Origin: Phellopilus nigrolimitatus
Taxonomy: Eukaryota; Basidiomycota; Agaricomycetes; Hymenochaetales; Hymenochaetaceae
Length of the DNA: 13,355 nt
Assembly: GCA_021029095.1 (NCBI GenBank)
Contig: JAJOHG010000575.1
Location: 1-13,355 of the forward strand
Reading direction: 5' to 3'
Every line of letters begins with the position of its first letter. Within the stretch, counting starts at the first letter, position 1. The translations under genes were made by a program, and so were the position numbers. Below the pieces are notes generated by a model that saw only the letters and a program-made list of their open reading frames with translations, had not been told where the DNA came from and searched no databases. Shown in pieces: positions 7,897 to 13,355 of the stretch.

Positions 7897-10104
7897 ATGG
7901 ACGACCTTTTTGACGGGGCTATTGGTATTGATCTCGGCACGACATACTCGTTCGTTACTTTTTTTTTTACATCTGAATTTAGGCCGTATTAAATTTGACA
8001 TACCCTTGCCCTTGTTTTCTCAGTTGCGTCGGTGTCTGGCAAAACGACCGTGTCGAGATTATTGCTAACGACCGTATGTGCTCCCATATCGCCCTCCATC
8101 TTCTCCCTGACCCGAACTGCAGAGGGCAACCGTACCACTCCCTCATACGTCGCCTTCTCCTCCGAGGAGCGTCTGATTGGCGATGCCGCCAAGAACCAGG
8201 CTGCCATGAATCCCGTCAACACTGTCTTCGACGCAAAACGCCTGATTGGCCGCCGTTTTGAGTAAGTCTTACTTTCAGCTGTCTCGTACCATACGATCTA
8301 ACGGCGATCATCCGTTAGTGACCCCGACGTAAAAAAGGTCCATTTTTCTTCAACTTACATTTATGCACTCTAGTCTTAACAATTCCTGAAGGACATGACC
8401 CACTGGCCGTTCAAAGTCATCGACCAGGATGGTTCCCCTGTCATTCAGGTTAACTACCTCGGCGAAGACAAGAACTTTTCCCCCCAGGAAATCTCCGCCA
8501 TGGTCCTCACCAAAATGAAGGAGATCTCGGAGGCCAAGCTTGGCAAAACTGTTAAGAAGGCCGTTGTCACGTAAGCCTGTCTATCGATTCCTGCCGATCT
8601 AGAAATATGAACCTGATTTTTTTTTCTCACTTTTCAGCGTCCCTGCTTACTTCAACGACTCGCAGCGTCTTGCGACAAAAGATGCTGGCTCCATCGCTGG
8701 TCTCGATGTGCTCCGTATCATTAACGAGCCCACTGCTGCTGCCATCGCTTACGGTCTCGACCAGCAATCGAAGGCGGAGCGCAATGTGCTCATCTTCGAT
8801 CTTGGTGGAGGAACCTTCGATGTCTCCTTGCTCAACATCACTGGCGGCGTCTTCGCTGTTAAGGCCACCGCTGGTGACACTCACTTGGGTGGTGAGGACT
8901 TTGACAACAACCTCCTTGACCACTTCAAGAACGACTTTAAGCGCAAGACCAAGCACGACATCTCTGAGGACCCCCGTGCCCTCCGCCGCCTCCGCAGCGC
9001 CTGCGAGCGTGCTAAGCGCACCCTGTCGAGTGTTGCGCAGACGACAGTCGAGGTCGATTCGCTCTACCAGGGTGATGACTTTTCGGCGAACATCACGCGT
9101 GCCCGCTTCGAGGAAATAAACGCATCTCTCTTCAAGTCGACAATCGACCCTGTCGAGAAGGTCTTGAAGGACGCGAAGATGTCGCGCGAAAAGGTAAATT
9201 GAAATAAAGAAAAAAAATCGCCATGCTAAGAAATGTACTTTCTTGTCTTTCTTCTTTTTAGGTCGACGATATCGTCCTTGTCGGTGGCTCCACTCGTATT
9301 CCGAAGATCCAGTCCCTGGTCTCCGAGTACTTCGGTGGTCGCACCCTCAACAAGTCCATCAACCCGGACGAGGCTGTCGCCTATGGTGCTGCCGTCCAGG
9401 CCGCCGTCCTCACTGGCCAAACCTCTGATAAGACTGCCGACCTCCTTCTCCTTGATGTTGCCCCTCTTTCTCTTGGTGTTGCCATGCAGGGTGACGTCTT
9501 CGGTGTGGTCGTCCCGCGCAACACGCCGATCCCGACCAACAAGAGCCGTACGTTCACGACAGTCGAGGACAACCAGACCACTGTCACGTTCCCCGTGTAC
9601 GAGGGCGAGCGCACGCAGTGCCGGGACAACCGTCTTCTCGGCGAGTTCGAGCTCAATGGTATTCCTCCGATGCCGCGCGGGCAGGCTGAGCTTGTCACGA
9701 CCTTCGAGGTCGATGCGAACGGCCTTCTCAAGGTGTCCGCGATGGACCGAGCATCCGGCCGCAAGGCGTCGATCAGCATCACCAACTCGGTTGGGCGTCT
9801 CTCGAGTGCAGAGATCGAGCAGATGATCAAAGACGCGGAGCAGTACAAGCAGGTGGACAAGGACTTCTCGTCGCGCCATGAGGCCAAGAGCGACCTCGAG
9901 GCGTACATTCACCAGGTCGAAAGCACGATCACGAGCCCCGAGATCGGTATGAAGCTCAAGCGCGGTGCCAAGCAGCAGGTCGAGTCTGAGCTTGCGCGTG
10001 CGCTCGAGAAGCTTGAGATTGAGGACTCGTCAGCGGACGAGCTGAAGAAGGCGCAGCTCGGCATCAAAAGGGCGCTCCAGAAGGCGACCGCGGGCATGCG
10101 GTGA
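7897..10104 (+). CDS. SSB1: SSB-type ribosome-associated Hsp70 (7 exons)
   Basis: ATP-driven chaperone that binds nascent chains at the ribosome exit with the RAC co-chaperones. Exons: 7897-7949, 8024-8073, 8123-8261, 8319-8337, 8392-8570, 8638-9193 and 9262-10104, giving 612 residues (yeast Ssb1 613). The ATPase domain shows GIDLGTTYS (10-18), [10 protein letters not shown] (148-157), [13 protein letters not shown] (176-188), [11 protein letters not shown] (200-210) and [11 protein letters not shown] (337-347). The substrate domain includes [12 protein letters not shown] and VPRNTPIPT, then [13 protein letters not shown]. It belongs to the SSB rather than the SSA class: the sequence tracks yeast Ssb throughout ([42 protein letters not shown]) and ends KATAGMR without the EEVD tail. 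Exon 4 is a 19-nt microexon. A 228-codon antisense frame over exon 7 is a shadow. Confidence 0.96.
8319..8337 (+). other. 19-nt microexon of the SSB gene
   Basis: TGACCCCGACGTAAAAAAG lies between introns 8262-8318 (GTAAGT...GTTAG) and 8338-8391 (GTCCAT...TGAAG). With two bases from exon 3 it codes DDPDVKK, exactly filling the conserved RRFDD...KKDM segment. Skipping it would shift the frame. The downstream donor GTCCAT is weak. Confidence 0.85.
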
Positions 10105-10370
10105 AGCGGTCTTTAGTGCATGTGCAACATGTCTCTCAGTAAAGAGGAAGGCTTGTATTGTCAACAAAACTTGCCAATATGGTAGATCACACTGGCTTTC
10201 TGTACTGTTTTGTCTGTAAACGCAGCTTGTTTTCATTTTCTTGTTCTCATATTGAAGATATATAAAATACAATGCTATATTATCTTCATCTATACACGGA
10301 GGTAAGAAAGGAAAAAAAAAGACAGAAGAGCGGTCGTAAGACAATGAACAAAAAACATTGAAGGGGCCGG
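10105..10370. other. Convergent 3' junction of SSB and RFC2
   Basis: 266 bp between stop codons, AT-rich in the middle. No gene seen. CAATG and CATTG, 9 nt apart near 10342-10360, form a short inverted repeat with an A-rich loop close to the RFC2 stop. The 3' UTRs of both genes presumably fill the stretch. Confidence 0.5.
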
Positions 10371-11692
10371 CTATGAGAGTGCTTTATGTGCTTTTAAGCC
10401 GACTTCGAGTATCTGCAATTCTTCGTCGGCACCGTCGCACAGGGCTTTGTCTGCATTTGCAAATGCCATAGCACACTGTGCCTTTTGTTTTGCAGTAAGC
10501 GTAGGATGCAGAATGATGAGGTCGTGGAGCTAGAAAGCAGGTAATTAGCTAATGTAACAAGTGAATTTTCGGATGAATGGATAGACTTGCTTGTGAAAGA
10601 AGTTGCGCCGCAGAATACCCCTCCCGCATGAGCTCTTTCACCTTTCCTCGTACCGCCTCAAATCCCTTCCGTCGCTTTTTGCCGTCGTCTACTTCCATGT
10701 CTTCATCCTCTCCGATAATCTCCACACCAAGAACCCGCCCAAATGCATTGACAACGACATTCGGGATAACGCCTGCAATCTCTTGTATATCATGCGACGT
10801 GATCTCGGTCGGCGGATTTGTCGAAGACGACAGGCGCGAGGCAGATTGAAGGTATGTGATTGCGCGACGAAGGTCGCCGCCCGAGACAGTAATGAGCGTG
10901 TCGATGACTGCAGGTGTAACGGGCACGCTTTCCGCGTCCGCGATATGCTGCACGCGAAGCGCGGTGGCCGCGCTGGCGAGAGGGGTGAAGCGAAACTTGG
11001 AGCAACGCGACGCGAGCGGCTCGATGATGCGCGTCACGTAGTTGCACACCAGGCAAAAGCGTGTGATGCGTGCGTAGGTCTCCATGATGCGACGCAGCGC
11101 GGACTGAGCATCCTGTGTCATGGAGTCCGCCTCGTCGAGGATGATGATCTTGTACGGTGGGCATGGATAGGTCTTCCCATCGGAGGCGACGGCCTGCGCA
11201 CGGGGAGTCTGGCGAGCGAAGTTCTTGATCTTCTCGCGCACGATGGATATACCGCGTTCATCAGATGCATTGAGCTCAAGAACGCGGTTGCGGAAGTTGT
11301 CTGGCCTTCAGGAACGTGAGTCAGGGATGTAGACTGTAAAGTAGCAAACATAAATACCCAAAGAGCTGACGGGACAGTGCGAGGATTGTCGAAGTCTTTC
11401 CCGTCCCAGGAGGACCATAGAAAAGCATATGAGGTAGCTTAATTTTCCAGTAAGCACACGCAATATGGCCAAATAGATGAGACGCACGTTGGTCGATGTC
11501 AAAGTTTTCTGGAGCACGGCGACGATGTGTTCTTGTGAAGAAACATCATCGATGGTCTTTGGCCGACTGCAAACTCAATGAGCCGCGAAAGCAGAGAAGT
11601 AAGGTTTCATACTATTTTTCAACCCATGGTTGTGTTGCGGGGTCGACGGTGTGTTTTGGCGTGGCCTTGGTCGTCTGCGGTTTGAGAAACAT
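10371..11692 (-). CDS. RFC2: Replication factor C small subunit, RFC2 type (5 exons)
   Basis: AAA+ ATPase of the clamp loader that opens PCNA and places it at primer-template junctions. Exons: 11692-11613, 11566-11488, 11437-11358, 11305-10591 and 10529-10371, giving 370 residues. Motifs: [15 protein letters not shown] (21-35), Walker A GPPGTGKT (61-68), [20 protein letters not shown] (90-109), Walker B LDEAD (136-140), [20 protein letters not shown] with the SRC arginine finger at 179-181, and [14 protein letters not shown]. The [17 protein letters not shown] segment and the C-terminal [11 protein letters not shown] identify the yeast Rfc2/human RFC4 clade rather than Rfc3 or yeast Rfc4. An acidic-then-basic insertion, [15 protein letters not shown], sits in the collar region. 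Intron 4 is GC-AG. The start keeps 21 residues before the conserved PWVEKYRP. Confidence 0.93.
10530..10590 (-). other. GC-AG intron in RFC2
   Basis: On the minus strand the exon ends TCACAA and the intron begins GCAAGT, the textbook GC-donor consensus, with CTAAT near the 3' end and acceptor TTTCTAG. Splicing here joins AAQLLSQ to LHDLIIL in phase 0, matching the conserved QLvnQLHD segment. The nearby GT (GTCTAT) is out of phase. Confidence 0.85.
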
Positions 11693-11869
11693 AGTGACTG
11701 TACCAAGTGGCTGCAGAGCGCGTCGGGATGAGGCAAGTAGTCACAGTATCACGTAAGATGTGACTGACCGCGTCGTTTGGACTCGTCGCGCTCTGTCCGT
11801 CGTCGTCGTCGTCGTCGTCGTCGTCCTTCTTCAACCGCAACACACCCGACGTGCCTCCGTGGCATTGCT
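11693..11869. promoter_or_regulatory. Divergent promoter of RFC2 and CAF-1 large subunit
   Basis: 177 bp between the RFC2 start and the first in-frame ATG of the CAF-1 gene. It contains GTGACT at 11694-11699 and 11760-11765, and its reverse complement AGTCAC at 11739-11744. CGCGTCG occurs at 11719-11725 and 11769-11775, exactly 50 bp apart. The latter contains the CGCGT core of the MluI cell-cycle box (ACGCGT) that drives G1/S replication genes in yeasts, but the full ACGCGT is absent. A (CGT)9 run lies at 11798-11824 on the CAF-1 side. Shared cell-cycle control is inference. Confidence 0.5.
11798..11824. repeat. (CGT)9 microsatellite
   Basis: Nine perfect CGT units in the RFC2/CAF-1 divergent promoter, about 45 bp upstream of the CAF-1 ATG. 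A shorter CGT run occurs in the SHQ1/TRP2 divergent promoter. Confidence 0.9.
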
Positions 11870-13355
11870 ATGCTCTTGACAGACATGTCCAATGGTGAAA
11901 TCCCTGAAGGTGCGTATGTTGCTCGCATTAACGTGATGAATTACCCACACGACGCGGCCAGCAGTGAAGCCCGAAAGTGCCCCTTCCTCACGTATGTCGG
12001 GACACCCATCCACAGCGCGTCAGGGGCTAACGCGATTGAGGTTACTTTTAACAGCCACAAAACAAGATAGATCACAGCTTGTTGAACTGAAGAATGGAAG
12101 GGTACTTTTTCGTCAGAAACCTCTGTCGTGCGAGAAAATGTCGGAGACGATGCAAGGTGTGTATCTGTCATTGACCTTTGTGGCGACATTCTAACAATAA
12201 TCGCGCCGAAGAAATTGTCAAATTCCGTGACTTCATGAAGAGCGTGCGAGGCATAACTGCCCTCCTCTACAGAGTATCCCAGAGGATCATCTTCCGCTTA
12301 TCGCCAAGCTCGTGCACGAAAGGTACGCGTTTTTTTACAAACCTTCAGTTGTAACATCACCCATTTTAGAAACACTTTCCAGTGACAAAACAATAATGTC
12401 CCTCGCGAAGCAAATCCAAGGAGCTCTAAAGCCTGAAGATCTTGAATCCTCGGAAGTTGAGGGTGCTGAAGTGGCTGCGCTTAACTTGGCTGTCGTCGAG
12501 AGCGCAATTGTGGCCATCGCCGACCGCATCAATTATGGTATTGATTGGACGGAAAGAGTTTCTGCGCCCTTGAGCATCTGGAGATGGGAAGTGAAGGAGC
12601 AGAAATTTGACTTTCTCCCTAGGATTGGACGGGATAGGTTCGAAGCTCGATTAACCGAGCGAAAGCAGGTTTGTTTTCTCTACTACACTCAATATTTTTT
12701 CTACAATTAAACTCCGGTGTTTAAGGCAAAAGATGACCTACGCGCTCTGTTTGATGCCATTCCCCAGTCCGAGAAAGACTCCCTGACGAAAAGCGGGAAG
12801 AAAGTGAAGGGTGATATTGGAAATATGTCTTCGGCGGTCAATGACGAGAATAACCAATCTGGGCTCAATCCTGAAGACGACCAGACAGAGAGGGTTGGTG
12901 TCTCAACAACGCAAAAACTTCTTATTAATGGTTCTATGTTTTTCTGCAGAAATCACCCAATGTATCAGAAGAGAACACTGTCGGTCGCCAGAAGAAAGAA
13001 AAGACATCCGATCCTGAGCGCCTTGCAAAGGTGGGATTTTTTGTGCTTCTTGTGAGTACATCGCTAAAGCTACAATCTCGCAGGAGAAAGAGAAAGCCGA
13101 GAAGAAGGCTGCAAGGGAAGAGAAGGAACGTAGGGAGAAAGAGGCCCAGAGCAAGTCGCGCTCCATCATGTCATCTTTCTTTACCAAGCCCAAGGGGACC
13201 AAGAATAAGCTCTTGAAAACAGGACAACCTACATCGGGCTCACCACAGAAGAACGATCCTTCGTCGTCTAAATCCGACTTCGAGAAGACTTTCAAGCCCT
13301 TCGTGGTGAAGAAGGACGCGACAATAGCTCCTATTAACTGGTTTGAACACCAGAA
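11870..13355 (+). CDS. RLF2: CAF-1 large subunit (p150/Cac1), 3' end beyond the window
   Basis: Histone chaperone subunit that deposits H3-H4 behind replication forks through PCNA. Exons: 11870-11909, 11965-11991, 12055-12156, 12212-12243, 12273-12322, 12383-12668, 12726-12893, 12950-13030 and 13084-13355 (open at the edge), about 352 codons so far. Visible parts: SQLVELKNGRVLFRQKPLSC; EIVKFRDFMKS; PEDHLPLIAKLVHESDKT; INYGIDWTERV; WRWEVKEQKFDFLPRIGRD; AKDDLRALFDAIPQSEKDS. A Lys/Glu/Arg-rich helix (KER type, from 263) is followed by SRSIMSSFFTKP (I290, F294, F295), a degenerate PCNA-binding (PIP) box, and FEKTFKPFVVKKDATIAP. The acidic and winged-helix regions would lie beyond the edge. ATG 11885 is an equally possible start. 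Naming rests on recalled resemblance to basidiomycete CAF-1 p150. The 29-nt intron at 12244-12272 is a weak point. Confidence 0.8.
12244..12272 (+). other. Putative 29-nt intron in the CAF-1 gene
   Basis: Exon 4 is in frame through EIVKFRDFMKS, and the next conserved block (SIPEDHLPLIAKLVHES) is in another frame. The only GT-AG pair I find that joins them with all conserved residues kept is GTGCGA...CTCTACAG, 29 nt, with a possible ATAAC branch point. The alternatives are a sequencing indel or a real frameshift. Confidence 0.5.

Noticed and set aside
9226..9912. 228-codon antisense frame across the last SSB exon
   Set aside because: Long antisense frames over Hsp70 genes are a known by-product of their codon use. 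Exon 7 on the plus strand is fully accounted for.
10603..11319. 238-codon plus-strand frame over RFC2
   Set aside because: Antisense to conserved clamp-loader sequence; no resemblance to a known protein.
12233..12272. Alternative 46-nt intron in the CAF-1 gene from GTGACT
   Set aside because: Phase 1 exit does not match either usable acceptor, and it would remove the conserved FRDFM block.

Overview
The window looks like nuclear DNA of a filamentous basidiomycete, most likely an Agaricomycete. The genes are conserved eukaryotic housekeeping genes, interrupted by many introns of mostly 46-75 nt with GT(G/A)NGT-like donors, CTNAC/CTAAC-like branch points and NAG acceptors. Gene spacing is tight and the best protein matches are to fungal families. 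I found no tRNA, rRNA, CRISPR array, transposon or prokaryotic feature. Family names come from recognising the translated exons, not from a database search.

Seven genes alternate strictly in strand (+ - + - + - +): (1) a small gene resembling the complex III assembly factor CBP4, 201-1272 (+); (2) SHQ1, H/ACA snoRNP assembly, 4387-2388 (-); (3) TRP2, anthranilate synthase component I, 4682-6552 (+); (4) mitochondrial ribosomal protein uS2m (MRP4), 7685-6644 (-); (5) an SSB-type ribosome-associated Hsp70, 7897-10104 (+); (6) a clamp-loader small subunit, RFC2 type (human RFC4), 11692-10371 (-); (7) the large subunit of chromatin assembly factor 1 (RLF2/CAC1/p150), from 11870, running off the right edge (+). 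The layout gives three head-to-head promoters (SHQ1/TRP2, uS2m/SSB, RFC2/CAF-1) and three tail-to-tail junctions. The junction at 1273-2387 is a 1.1-kb gene-free stretch with several perfect hairpins; the other two are short.

The most interesting context is the head-to-head RFC2/CAF-1 pair. RFC loads PCNA and CAF-1 deposits histones at PCNA-bearing forks. The 177-bp intergenic region contains three GTGACT elements, two CGCGTCG elements exactly 50 bp apart and a (CGT)9 run. The uS2m/SSB pair also joins two translation-related genes.

The gene models were built by hand from reading phase and family conservation. They required two GC-AG introns (TRP2, RFC2), two very short introns (34 nt in SHQ1, 29 nt in CAF-1), a 19-nt microexon (SSB), a four-codon first exon (TRP2) and a NAGNAG acceptor (CAF-1). 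The weakest model is the first intron of the CBP4-like gene. I see no clearly new biological system; the points of interest are regulatory architecture and splicing.
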